DNA of 64,000 nucleotides from Ridgeia piscesae (lineage: Eukaryota; Annelida; Polychaeta; Sabellida; Siboglinidae): the NCBI GenBank assembly GCA_025642075.2, contig JAODUO010000142.1, positions 447,501-511,500 on the forward strand. Reading direction: 5' to 3'. Position 1 is the first letter of the stretch; every line of letters begins with the position of its first letter. The notes under the pieces are model-generated. The model was not told the DNA's origin and searched no databases. It worked only from the letters and a program-made list of their open reading frames with translations. Position numbers and translations under genes: made by a program. This document shows positions 12,146 through 45,215 of the stretch, in pieces.

Positions 12146-15100
12146 GTAGGTGCACCGACTGACCGAGCGATTAGGCAAACTTGACCGCCGACGTAAGCCA
12201 AAGCGGTGTTATTGTATGTCGTTGCCGAGTCGTGATAATTGCGCTACGGCGTGCTTAGAAAGTATACGACGGGACGTAGTTAGGTGGGTGATCACGTACC
12301 GCATTAATGGTTTATTAAACGGCATGAACTTACATATTCGCGGCGCTAGGGGAAAGCCATGCAATATTGTGACCGCCTACCAGGGCCTTCAGTGTTACGA
12401 CCGGAATTGCTTTGATCTATGTGTTTTCATTACAGGGAAAACCAGTGGAAATTTCGGAAACATACTTTTCTGAATAAATACTTGTTCAGAGCTTGCTTCG
12501 GAGCTTAAGGAACCGTCTCGGTACATTTGGCAGTGCTGATCTGATTCTTTTCTCGGCTGTCAAGTGATGTTAATGGTTTTCATCATCTAAGAAGTGATGG
12601 AAACTAATAATGTCACAATGTCAGGAAGGGAAGCAGTTCAACACAGACACTCCGACTGAGAAATAAGTAGTTAGAAAAGTAAAAGGATACTCCAATTAGT
12701 GAGACATTCACACCATTTACTAACATATGCATACTATATTGGTTATGCGTACTAATTGTGCACAAAGATCGTTAATAAACAATTAATTATAGTATAATTG
12801 TATCAGAAATACTCCATGTTGGATTTAGGGCGCTGCCATCTTGAGACTTATGTGCCAGTGACGTAAACCGCTTACATCACTTGCGCATGCACGTTTGAAC
12901 ATCCTATGTCTGTCCCATGGAATTTGATGTATCCAGTATCACAATTATCAATTATTAGCGAAGATTCAGCCATTCCTTGCCTTTTTCAACAATTCGCCAG
13001 TGACGTAAACGATTTGGCTTACGTCACTGGCGCATAAGTCTCAAGATGGCAGCGCCCTGAATCTAAGATAGCATTTTTGATACCATTAAATTATAACTAA
13101 TTGTTTATTAACGATCTTTGTGCACAATCACTAGGCACAACCAATATAGTATACACATGTAAGTTAATACTGTGAACCTCTCACTGACTGGAGTATCTCT
13201 TTAAGTCTCCAGTTCATAGATGTAAGGTCGAAACGGTAGCACGGTACATGCTGATACAGCCAATGGAAGTGTAGCAGTGACGCAGTAGCCAAACGTTCGC
13301 AGTATCGACTAAGAAAATCCGGTTTCGAATTATGTACTTCCGCAATAGTTCGTCTAACAAACTAATTACATTTAGCAACCGCCCAAACACCAACAAACAC
13401 TTTCCTGTTAGGGAAATACATTTGGATTAGGTTTGTAATTAGTTTTGTTACTACCGGGCTAGAGAAACAATGATTGATAACATTGGTATATCTTGTCTGA
13501 GGTGTCGTGTTACATGCCCAAACCTTGTCCAATTTCATAGTTGCGAGTAAACACTGCTATATAACACCTAATGAACGATGATACTGTCGTCTGTCGCGTC
13601 TTTGTCTCTGCCAATGGAGAACGTGACAGTCATGTTCTTACAATTTATAAACGTTTGTCCTGTTCAGATTCGCGCCTTCTCGAGCGGTCAACCCAGTTCG
13701 GTCGCACAGCGTTACACGCGGCTGCCGCGGGAGACCAGCCCAAGGTGCTACAATTGCTTCTCTCGTCCGGCGCGAGAATCTACAAGACTGACGTGTTCGG
13801 CAAAAAGCCGCTAGACGTCGCCACGCAACTATCTTGCTACGTGGCCAAGCGCCTCCTCAAATACAGGGTGCTACGTCGGCGGACAGCATGGGGAGGCGAC
13901 GAGCGATGCGGGGGACAAACCGGAAGTGACGTCAAATGTTCAGAACGCGTCGGCGCAGGACATTCGCAATTTGCCAGGCGCGCAGTGTCAGCGTCGGCGT
14001 GTCAGCGTAAGTTACGAACGCAGAAGGTGAACGCACCGCGGTTGTCGTCAGCTGACCATCACGTGACAGCGTACGGTCGTTGTGGCAACGACATTCGCTC
14101 GTATGACAGCCGTATCAACACGTGGGCGGAGACGGGAGTGTGGGCGCGGTCCGCCAGTCCTGGTGACCCGAATGGTCCGTGCACAGACCTCGTGTATCAG
14201 ACGGTCCGCAATGCGCGGTCCGCGAAGAGTACGCACAACGTCCACGTCTCTCGGGCGACGTCGTTCAGCGCACAATCCGCCAAGTACTACCGGGGTCGCT
14301 TCCACCGCAGTGGGGATGATGACGACACTCATACACAAAGGTGGGTCGTTGTACGATGTCACAGGTGGGTCGTTATAGGGATGTCACAAGTGGGTCGTTG
14401 TAGGGATGTCACAGGTGGGTCGTTGTAGGGATGTCACAGGTGGGTCGTTGTAGGGATGTCACAGGTGGGTCGTTGTAGGGATGTCACAGGTGGGTCGTTG
14501 TAGGGATGTCACAGGTGGGTCGTTGTAGGGATGTCACAGGTGTGTCGTTGTAGTAATGTCGCAGGTGTGTCGTTGTAGGGATGTCACAGGTGGGTCGTTG
14601 TAGGGATGTCACAGGTGGATCGTTGTAGGGATGTCACAGGTGGATCGTTGTAGGGAAGTCACAGGTGGATCGTTGTAGGGAAGTCACAGGTGGATCGTTG
14701 TAGGGATGTCATAGGTGGGTCGTTGTAGGGATGTCACAGGTGGGTTGTTGTAGGGATGTCACAGGTGGATCGTTGTAGGGAAGTCACAGGTGGATCGTTG
14801 TAGGGATGTCACAGATGGATCGTTGTAGGGAAGTCACAGGTGGATCGTTGTAGGGATGTCACAGGTGGGTTGTTGTAGGGATGTCACAGGTGGATCGTTG
14901 TAGGGATGTCACAGATGGATCGTTGTAGGGATGTCACAGGTGGGTCGTTGTAGGGATGTCACAGGTGGGTTGTTGTAGGGATGTCACAGGTTGATCGTTG
15001 TAGGGATGTCACAGGTGGATCGTTCTAGGGATGTCACAGGTGTGATATAGTTGGACTGTCACAGGTCCATCATTGATGGATAGTCACAGGTGTTTTGAGA

Positions 15101-16508
15101 GATTTAATGGCTGATGTTTTAAGTTGATACTAATGACTTGATGACAAATGATGTGGTCAAAGTAGGCTACATGCATGTAATATATAACAATGTTGTCATC
15201 TGTTATCACTCAAACATTTTATTGTCGTGTCTACATTTGTGATTACAAACATCAGGGGAGTTTAACAAGTTGACTGACGTATCTAAACTGTTACCGATAA
15301 AAACGATGACCTATTTTGAGATACGTAACAAATTCATAAAATGAGACTGTTGTATTAAATATCCAGGTTTGTTGTGTTATTTACTAACAATGTCTGGCAT
15401 AGATGCTCTTTAGAATGTCACTAAATACTATGCGATCAATGTATTGTTGTGTAAACGGAGTGCAAGTATGGAATTCTTTATGTGATGATTTAAAAATGTA
15501 CTGTTGTGCATTTAAACGTAAATGCAAGAATCTTATATTTAAGAAATATCTGGTTGTGGACCATCTCTCTTAACTATATCATGTGTAAAGATGTTTACTT
15601 ATGTTAAACGTTGAATATGAATGTGTAACTATTATTTAAATATGTGTCAGGGGTAAATTGACAAAAGTCATTGACTTTAAAATAACCCCTTTCAAACTTT
15701 GTAGATTGTAGTATTGTTGTAAAATGTGCCTGTTTGTATAGTGTTTTATTGTTGTTAACAATGTTCTGAGCACAATATAATCTCAAATATTTCCTATGTC
15801 GTTGTTTCCAGACCCGCCACTGCCAATTCGCGTTTTCGTGCATGGAAAACGTGGCTCTTAGAACTGGACGAGCGGGAGGCGGAAAGGCGGCTGGAGGAAG
15901 AGCAGAAATTGGATCGGCGGGAACGGAACGAGCGTGCATACCGGCGGTGGCTGGCGAAGAAGGCGCGCGACGGCGACACCAACTACGAACCGGAAGTCGA
16001 CGACCACAGCGCCTCTGGAACGACGGCGGCGTCACGTGACGTCAACGCGGCGGCGTTCCAGAAGTGGCTGGACGACAAGAGGTTGGTGCTGGCGAACGCG
16101 GACCGTAAACGACGGGAGACTCTACGACAGAGAGACGGCGGAGAGAAGAAGGTCGCCTACAGCCGCCGGGTGACAGTGTTCGAGTTCTGCGACACGGACC
16201 CCGTGGCCGCCCACCCGCCGTCCCCTAGCGACTACATCGGCGCGTACCGGAAGTGGCTGCTGAAGAAGCGACGTCACGAGGCGTGGAAGGACTACGACGA
16301 CTACGAGGCCGAGGACGACATGTTGACCCGGGAGCAGGTGAACTCCATGCGGCAGGTGCTCACCCTCGACGGCATGTCACACGAGGAGTGGCTGGGGCAG
16401 AAGGAGCGCGAGCGTCTGCTCGGGAACAAGCCGCTTGTGCTCGCGCCGAGGAGACGCACTCGGCCGGCGGGGGGACAAGCCGTGTGCATCGCCGTCGTCG
16501 CCGATTAG
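11638..16508 (+). CDS. Ubiquitin-like and ankyrin-repeat protein with W-rich coiled-coil tail (ANKUB1-like), 3 coding exons
   Basis: Joined exons 11638-12145, 13668-14340 and 15812-16508 give 625 codons plus TAG. Both junctions agree in phase (1, then 2). Residues about 21-93 form a ubiquitin-like beta-grasp fold (YRLFVSTPTGQTFSL ... TLHYGNQTIDSDAEL). About 148-236 holds ankyrin repeats, clearest at GRTALHAAAAGD (181-192) and LLLSSGARIYKTDVFGKKPLDVA (split 200-211 and 212-221). Residues 237-393 are basic and low in hydrophobics. From 402 on is a charged coiled coil with five W-L motifs: KTWLLE, AYRRWLAKK (436), AFQKWLDDK (475), AYRKWLLKK (538), EEWLGQK (585). The start at 11638 is the first ATG after the acceptor at 11617; an upstream coding exon is not excluded, because the exon is open back to 11618. 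There is no signal peptide or membrane segment. Ubiquitin-like plus ankyrin order matches what I recall of ANKUB1, but the W-L tail does not match the human protein as I remember it. Function is unknown. Confidence 0.72.
12681..13204. mobile_element. Foldback MITE (about 525 bp) in intron 2
   Basis: Long inverted arms flank a 150-bp centre. Two blocks are perfectly complementary: 12754-12784 with 13098-13128 (31/31 bases) and 12827-12852 with 13033-13058 (26/26). Outer ends resemble each other as inverted copies beginning near AAAGGATACTCCA and ending TGGAGTATCTCTTTAA. The right end reads TTTAA and the left TAAAA, so a TTAA-type target duplication is possible but decayed. There is no transposase, so it is non-autonomous. 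The class is not assigned. Confidence 0.75.
13668..14340 (+). CDS. Second coding exon: ankyrin repeats and basic linker
   Basis: The acceptor TGTTCAG ends at 13667 and phase 1 joins the previous exon to make an Asp codon. The donor is AAAG|GTGGGT at 14340/14341, leaving phase 2. Encodes residues 170-393: ankyrin repeat GRTALHAAAAGDQPKVLQLL, then a long Arg/Ser-rich linker without recognisable domain. The donor sequence is also the start of the tandem array filling half of the next intron. Confidence 0.7.
14341..15095 (+). repeat. 25-bp minisatellite beginning exactly at a splice donor
   Basis: About 29 units of GTGGGTCGTTGTAGGGATGT followed by CACAG. Every unit boundary reads CACAG|GTGGGT or CACAG|GTGGAT, a copy of the donor used at 14340/14341. 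Units drift to GTGGAT and GTGTGT variants towards the 3' end and decay after about 15050. The array occupies half of the 1471-bp intron. Confidence 0.95.
15096..15811. other. Remainder of intron 3, AT-rich
   Basis: Unique AT-rich sequence ending in the acceptor TTGTTTCCAG at 15811. No exon or element is recognised. Confidence 0.6.
15812..16508 (+). CDS. Last coding exon: charged coiled coil with W-L-x-x-K motifs
   Basis: The acceptor TTTCCAG ends at 15811 and phase 2 joins to make an Arg codon. Reads to TAG 16506-16508 and encodes residues 394-625. GC-rich, with strongly charged heptads (ERRLEEEQKLDRRERNERA) and repeated W-L motifs. These resemble, from memory, the A-F-x-x-W-L-x-x-K repeats of CCDC34/CCDC181-type coiled coils; this is not verified. 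Confidence 0.75.
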
Positions 16509-17289
16509 GTTCACCATCGTTGTCATCGTCATCGTCATTATCTTTATTATTATCCCTGGTAACAGTACATCGAAAACAACTACTGCCTGCATTTGGATTT
16601 GGGTGTCACTGGTTTTTCGTTGTCAGTTTGGCAGTGTTATATATTGGGCTTCCTTATATGTCTAGGTTGGTGTTCTACACAACCTGTAACATGCGGCGAT
16701 ACAACATATCGCCGGAAGTCCACAACAAAACAAGTCATGTCATGTTGGCGTTGTGAAACTGAAAGCTGCGTACGTCGATACTATGTGAAAACGTACGCCG
16801 TCGAAATTTTAATTGTAATCCATCTTCATCGTATATTTTGCTATATTATATAACAACAAATATAGGGTACTAGTTTATTTTTTTTACAACACAATGGTAA
16901 TTGATATGCATTTTTATAATAATGTGTTGTAATATTATATGTCAAGTACGCAAGTATGTTACCACCGATTACATTATGCCAATAAAAAGGAATGTCAATT
17001 GACTTAAGGCTCTTCCTCGCTGAATATGTCGTACTTTCCATCATGTATCTCGTGTTAACAAATAATAATTGTACTTTCAGCAATTGTGTTTGACTAAATA
17101 TAAAGTTGTTTAGGAAAAACACATTTGATGATCTGAACAGAAAGAACAATCGGTCTACTTAGTGCAATATCACTACGAATGTCTCACTTATATTATACAT
17201 TAAGTGTGGGTGCAGTCGGGTGTAACCCCTAATCTACATTGTTCCTTCACCACTGTCAATACACTTTGCAATGTATTCATGCTGAACAG
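16509..17289. other. 3' untranslated and downstream sequence of the + strand gene
   Basis: GC content drops sharply after the stop codon. An AATAAA lies at 16981. Nothing else is recognised. Confidence 0.5.
16981..16986 (+). terminator. Candidate polyadenylation signal AATAAA
   Basis: The first canonical AATAAA on the + strand after the stop at 16508, implying a 3' UTR of about 500 bp. Confidence 0.5.
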
Positions 17290-17600
17290 ACTTAAACTCC
17301 AGTAAGAATGGAGAGATTGGTCAGAATTCACTTCTTTCATTGGAAGAAAATTGAGACCAGTTGGCCTACACTGGTTGAACTCCTGAGGGGAGGGTATTTA
17401 AGCACACGAATGACAGTGCTGGCTTTCTAGAAGTTGAGAATGAAGTCCGTGTCTACAGACTGCTGAAACAACTGTGAGATCACAGGCCCGAGTTCAGAAG
17501 CCCACGGACGGAGAAGACGGTCCGATATGTTGTCAGGCCCGAGAGCATATAGGGCCATCCTCGAGAATTCCAACTCAGAAGAGCGATATATAAAATCATT
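17290..17600 (-). pseudogene. Decayed non-LTR (LINE) reverse transcriptase fragment
   Basis: The - strand reads LGPDNISDRLLRPWASELGP, then ISQLFQQSVDT, the conserved palm/fingers segment of LINE reverse transcriptases (family form roughly GPDxIPxRLLKxxAxELAP ... LFxxSLxTG). It continues with KASTVI after an in-frame stop at the place where family members have a Trp. Reading frame and similarity fade on both sides. A dead remnant with no partner domains. Confidence 0.65.
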
Positions 17601-17703
17601 AGGCGTAATAATGCATGAGGACAGGAAAGAGTCATTACTTGAGCTAGGGATTACCGAAAGATTAAGGTGGAACTGCAATGTTAAACTAATATGTCTTGAG
17701 TAT

Positions 17704-17707
17704 GTAT

Positions 17708-17755
<48 letters not shown>

Positions 17756-17762
17756 TATATAT
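17704..17762. repeat. (TA)n microsatellite
   Basis: An alternating GTATGT then TA tract of about 60 bp with one break. Confidence 0.9.
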
Positions 17763-20700
17763 TTCAGTTACTCAGTTACATTAGGTCCCCTAGTACTGCT
17801 ATTTGTAATTGATAAAGAAATACCTTTATCCATATTTTTATTACTTGTGTATGCACTTTTCGCGACCATAACACTGCTCAGATTGTGTAGTACGTTGTAC
17901 CGTTAACAACATCGCGTCGAATTGAACAGCTAACACAGAGCAGCACTCACAGCACACTTGTTCAGTTAATTAACTTTATTCTTCACAACTGTATTCCAAT
18001 CGGCACATTATTCACACACGTCCCTCGCTCAAACGTGCGCGCACACGCAAAGAGACGAGCATAGTCTTGCTAAAACATGACGCATAATACATGCTGATAT
18101 GTGTGATTGCACAGAACGTATGAACCTTAGTGTAACTCGTTAACAACAACAATAACAATAACGCAACAGTCATGGGGGCGCCAGTGCACTGTATACACCT
18201 AGTGACATTAGTTCACTTGACGCGATGACGTCATAGACTTGATCTGTTCGACGCCTAAATTTTCAAAAATCCGTGGAGTGTAAAAAAACATTACAGTAAA
18301 CCGACTGCCGTCGAATGCTGGTATACGTTAAAGTGACAGAACGGTGTGAACGTTTGTCGTACCAATGAATAGAAGATATCAAAGAATTTAATTTTGTTTA
18401 TATTTCATGTTAATATGCAACCTATCAACTTTACAAAAGGTTAATTCTGCTGACCTTCAATCTGGATCAGCTCAAGTGAAAAACATTGATTACAAGTCGA
18501 TGTTATACACCTGTACATTATGCAAGAGAACACACACACACACGCACGCACCCACCCACGCACGCACACACTGATCTGTCCACAACAACTACGGCTGACA
18601 GCTGTTAAAATAAAACAAAACATGACCAATTTAGCCGAAGCTATGTTCTCGTACCCTTTTAGGCGTAACGGACACCACTGTTTACCGAATTCATATAAAC
18701 ACGTTAAATGTCATTACTTTCTGCCCCGTTCAATAAGACAAGACAATCTGGTAGCGTATCCCAGAAACGAAACCGAAAGCTTATCTTTGGTCCATCAGAG
18801 ACTGCTGTTGATAATGTCCCCTGGTGGATGCTTGCGGAACGACTTGAACTTATCATTTACTTGCAACGCTCGTAGGATTCAAGTTTGCATGAAACCAATT
18901 ATGTTTAGCAGATATTTTATGTTAAAACGGATCATTTTACTATAGTGTGAGGAAAAATAGAAGCATTCGTTCAACCAATAGCCTAATGCGGAACTTGCTC
19001 GCATCGGGTTGATTGGTGGGTCAGTTGGGACCCAAAGTTCAATTTCGTGGTGGCAGTAGCGACAAGTTCGGCAATGGATCGCAAGAATGGGCTGTCGGGT
19101 CACGTGACTGAATTACCCACCATTTACAGTTAAAACCAATGTGTCTAAATAGTGGATTCAATCAACACTGTTTCTTCCCCATTAAACAAAATCTATTATG
19201 CTGACGGTACCGTACACTGCACGCCACATGACGTATAATAACGATTGTCCACACTTCAAGTGTTACTCCTGCAAAGCGTTCACATTGTAAACACTGTGTA
19301 GGAGTGGTCAGTACACAGAGCATTTAGGACCGCAAGCAAGACGATGCACACTTGATTAAATGAATGTCCTGCTAATAATAGTGCCTGTGGACTGAGTGGA
19401 CGAACCTGCCAACAGAACGAACATGTCGGGTCAAGATTTGGTCACGTGAGCTCACAAACAATACCAGAACCAAGACAGCAAGACAGTTCTACAGCCGCTA
19501 ACAGAATCGATACAGCACGGACCATATCCGCCACAACGTCCTGTGTGTTTGGAATGTCGACAGTGATAAACATTACAAGCCTCGAAGTCACATTAGTGTT
19601 GCGATGAAAATAAAGCTGTGCTATCTATCACGCAAATTACAACCGCCAACCGAAGCGCACACTCCATTTTCTACGCGCTGATTCTGATCGTCCACGACCA
19701 GACGTCTGGAGATCGACTTCCTGTCTGGACCTGTTCGGCAAACACTACTCGTAGAGGGACTCACAACAGTGATCGGCTCCGTAAAGACGAAATTAAACCT
19801 CATGTCGAGTTGCGTGATATTTCATTCCTTGAAATTAATCCGTCAATTGAAACTGGTCCTCGTTATATTCACAATGCGTGCAACGAAATCGACGTGCACA
19901 CGGAGGTTTCGCTAATTCAACGGGTCACAAGTTTTAGCGACAGTTCTCGAAGTCGTTGTAAAAATGAACGTCAATACACATATTATTCGTTGACTCACGT
20001 CAACGTTCTGGCGTTGTAATGGAGGACGCAACGATAAGTCATTTTCTGCGACACACCACATCTCTGTACACGCAGACAGTCTACCTGCCACTGGTCCCGT
20101 TTCGGAAAAATAACATCGTTTGTATTAAATAACAAGACAAAATGGGTATAACTCTTGAGTATTCTGCTTATTCAAAGGTGTGAAAATGTAAGATATTGTT
20201 AGCCTCATACTGGCAACTGTTAAACATCTGTGCTCTTTTTTGTTTTAGCAAGGTGAACTTCCACATGTTTTAAGTATTCATTTACTCAAATTTGCATAGG
20301 CAAACGTTTCACCAACAGTTCACTTTGAGCGTGACTTAACCTATAGCAGCAAAGCCATTGTCTGGTTTACCCTCACCCAATCCTAGACGCCGATCGCCGG
20401 AAACACGTATGGCGCATGCGTAGTGATAACGATAGAGATTCTTCAGTCCATGGGTCGGCCCATACCCCGCAGTAGCAAACTCGCAACCACTGAAAACATT
20501 CTGAGAAGCCATATCAAACACATATTTATAAATGCGAATCTGATTCAACTTAAAAGAATCTTACCCTACTAAACACTTCCTGAGCACGACCTAAGATACA
20601 ACTGCTTATAAACAATATACTGTAGATGACTGCATGTTGCTTCTATCAACAAACAGTATTCCTATGACGACACCGCTATCGCAAAGCTTCGCAACCTCAA

Positions 20701-21187
20701 CGTAAAATCTAAATTAAAAAAAGTTTTTAACACAGCATATAATATTCAATCAAAATGTAATTTCATATTTCTTCTCAATGTATACCTAACATGAATGGCC
20801 GTTTCTAACAATATGTTCTAGTCTACTCCGGTATCGTTTCACGGCCTCCAGTTCCGTTGCCATCAGGAGGCATTAGCTAGCCACAACTGTGGACTAAAAC
20901 CTCCCTTTCCGCGACGTACCGTAACATTGTTACAAGCCATCGCGTACCTTTCGAATGAACTATTTACAAACAGTACAACCGACGTATCACAAACGTCCCG
21001 ACCCCACGGCAATGTGTAGCTATGTCCCGCCCGTGTCCGGTCGTCGTACGACCGTCGTTTCACGTCAACGTGAGGTGTGCGTCGAACAGCAATTGCGCGG
21101 ACGATCAAAGTCCGCCGTATCCCAGCACGATCTATGTCAGCACAAACAACCATCTGTCGCATTGTGACGACACGACACGACACGACA
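17763..21187. other. Intergenic sequence between two convergent genes
   Basis: No supported exon. A CACG/CA-rich tract lies at 18530-18572 and an exact GTCACGTGAC at 19099-19108. An AATAAA on the - strand at 17969-17974 could serve the hexosaminidase gene only with a 3.2-kb 3' UTR; no nearer canonical - strand signal was found. Open frames up to 141 codons show no domain. Confidence 0.45.
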
Positions 21188-42136
<20,949 letters not shown>

Positions 42137-42153
42137 GCTTCATACGTCACTTT

Positions 42154-44654
42154 CTGTAAGAGAAACGACACACATATAGAAAGAGTACAACTTCAATAAT
42201 GCAAAGTTGGAGGCACATGTGGAACAGAGTATAACTACGTCAGCTCTTGAAGACGTACGTTACATCTTGTCGGTTCATTTGTCGATACTCTGTGTTATTC
42301 AGGTGGCGAATTTTAAATGGCGTCATGGTTCTGTGATTCACCAATTTAAGGCATCCTACATTTGGAAAATCCAACCAAACTTCTTTATGATGAACGTACA
42401 AGGATAAACGACTCCATGCCAAGGATCTGCTGAATATCGTAATCTTGTACAATAATGTATATTTAGCAAGAAATAAACATAACTTTAACGCTACACTATG
42501 TTTAATTGTTGATATTTTCATTGAACTCAACTAAACAATGGTTCTTATTGCATGCAACGTGCTCGAAACGTTTATGCCGTACATATATTTTAATAAAAGT
42601 CCAAATGGGAACATATGACGCATATCGTCTCTCTGCATCCGAAATTGGGCTTCTACGGATTAGAGGTTCGTGTTCCTCTAACCGGAGAAAATCCAGTAAT
42701 TTGTCACAGTGAGTCTATTTTATTGAACGTGCAAAGCTCGGACATGTTGGACATCAAATGATATTGCGGTAATCAAATGGTATCGCTGTCAACATCAAAT
42801 GGTATTGCGGTCAGCATGAAATGGTATTGCGATCAGCATGAAATGGTATTGCGGTAATCAAATGGTATCGCGGTCAATGTCAAATGGTATTGCGGTCAAC
42901 ATCAAATGGTATTGCGGTTAACTTAGCATGCATCGGCAATATTACTAATAAAACGCTTTTAAATTGGATGTTTTGTTCATAATTTGCTCATGCTAATCCA
43001 GTGTTGAATTTTCAAACTGCGAACTAAAATACTTTACTGTTATTATTTCAAAGTTCATATACATTCCACATAATATACTAGTCTTAAGGACGTTATACTA
43101 AATTAGTAATTTAATAAACAACAACTAGGAACAGACAGCCTCATTTTAATATGCAAGAAATGAACAGATCTAAAGACGTATACAATTTCATTGAAACTAC
43201 TCTAAACGACGCGTACAGGTGTCTACGTCACTGATGTTACCGTTTTCGTAACAATCACCGCGGTCGTTTTTACGCTGGAATCCCCGAACGCAGTCGTGAG
43301 TGTGTGTGGCGCTTGATGGCAAGAAAGTGTCTACAGCCGAGTACAGGTGGGTGGTCAATGTCACACACCCAATAGCGCTATGCAAACAGTAAATTATGAG
43401 ACGGGATGGGGCGTAACTGTCGTTAGCCAAATGGCCAAATGTCCTCTTTAAACGCCGGTAAAACCGGTTGGCAAATCACTATTTAACTTCAAGAGTACGC
43501 CTTCTTTATTCTATTAACAGTATTATGGAGCGGGCGCACGTCCACATCTTACTTCCACTTAGACTTGTTATTTAAAGAAGAGATAAACTGCATTTAAAAT
43601 ACAGCTCGTGATTGATGCGCGAAATAAATGGTGTTAGCCATCCCCGCAAACCAGGGCTGTAATGCCATGGCAAATCTCCTACGCCAAAAACGGAAGTTAA
43701 CCGAGTCTAACTAGTCCATTGACTTCTCCAGTCCGACTCCCTCAACCGTGAGGACGGCGCATATACCCGCCACAATTTGAAGACGGGTAAGCAATTTCTG
43801 GGAATTCCAGTATATCGACCTCAGTCCTGTCCTCTCAATCGCACAAGCAACTGAACGAGTTTATGTATTCGAATATTTCCTTCTACATCTCAAACGATGC
43901 CTGTAACATGAACAGCGTGGGGCTGAACTTATCCTAAATTATATCACATGACCGGAGGCCGACAACACTCCTCGTGAGCGATTTCATTGGCTGAGCATAA
44001 AAGTATGTTTTCCCGAAGAGTTGTGTCAGTGACTGACGTAATCCGCTGCAGCGACCCCTGGCGCGCGAGGGTGGTATTACCGAGGTGTTTCACCTCGGTA
44101 CGTCAGCGTGCACCGTCTAGTCATAGCGGCAACTGCCAGCTGCAAGCAACGAGTCTGACCAGTTCCCGTGCCTACACACATGGTGTAAACCTCGACTGTG
44201 AATTGCTTCAGTCACAGTCAATATACGTCACCCGTATTGCGAAAGGGCGAAACATTACTACGTCTATTTTGATCGATTTCGTGTTTTCGTCTATCAGCCG
44301 GGAAGCTACAAAAACAACGTGCGTGGAAAACAGATGCAGATGGTGCATCTGCGACGCCGTATGCCATGTATAGAGCTAGAAGTGAAGGTTGTTGGTTTTT
44401 AATGTTACACATCGGTTTGGTGTTTGTGTTTGAACGTTAAGGGTGTTAGCATTGTTTTTTTCTGTTTGTGACACCCAAAGCATTGTTGTGCGGAACCATT
44501 TCAATGTACACAGCGCGACACAACGTAATTATACTAAAGTTGACACGCAATCACAGTCGATCAAACCCAACTCCAAAAATAGGCCCTATATCGCAATCGT
44601 TCCATTTCACTAGGCACATATTCCACCAACGCATACTGATTGAAAGATTCGCAT
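42154..44654. other. Upstream region of the hexosaminidase gene, no exon recognised
   Basis: The untranslated 5' exon implied by the acceptor at 42154-42165 must lie in or beyond here, but I could not place it. A GC-rich stretch with open frames lies at 43987-44373 without recognised domain. A short tandem repeat lies at 42755-42920. Confidence 0.4.
42755..42920. repeat. Short tandem repeat of 22-24 bp units
   Basis: About seven imperfect copies of ATCAAATGGTATTGCGGTCA, some shortened to 18 bp. Confidence 0.85.
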
Positions 44655-45215
44655 TTGTTGCCTACACTGCTATGATCTAGCAGCCTTTGGTTGGTGGTTC
44701 TATCACTTCCTGTGACATCACCCGCGATGTAGGAATAAGCTGTAAGCCAACTGTACTTTGCCCCATTTGTTGTCTACACTGCTATGATCTAGCAGCCTTG
44801 GTTGGTTGTTCTATCACTTCCTGTGACATCACCCGCGATGTAGGAATAAGCTGTAAGCCAACTGTACTTTGCCCAATTTGTTGTCTACACTGCTATGATC
44901 TAGCAGCCTTGGTTGGTGGTTCTATCACTTCCTGTGACATCACCCGCGATGTAGGAATAAGCTGTAAGCCAACTGTACTTTGCCCCATTTGTTGTCTACA
45001 CTGCTATGATCTAGCAGCCTTGGTTGGTTGTTCTATCACTTCCTGTGACATCACCCGCGATGTAGGAATAAGCTGTAAGCCAACTGTACTTTGCCCCATT
45101 TGTTGTCTACACTGCTATGATCTAGCAGCCTTGGTTGGTTGTTCTATCACTTCCTGTGACATCACCCGCGATGTAGGAATAAGCTGTAAGCCAACTGTAC
45201 TTTGCCCCATTTGTT
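44655..45215. repeat. 111-bp tandem repeat, 5 units
   Basis: Units contain TGTCTACACTGCTATGATCT, CTTCCTGTGACATCACCCGC and GTACTTTGCCCC. The unit length is 3x37 and contains no stop in one + frame, so an open frame of 230 codons runs through (44687-45379). Neighbouring copies are nearly identical. Without splice sites or a recognised domain I treat it as non-coding. Confidence 0.92.

Noticed and set aside
12150..12473. 107-codon open frame right after the donor at 12145
   Set aside because: It reads intron sequence; the GTAGGT donor and phase-matched acceptor at 13667 explain the junction.
18520..18945. 141-codon open frame starting in a CACG microsatellite
   Set aside because: The first part is repeat translation and the rest has no domain. 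No splice sites support it.
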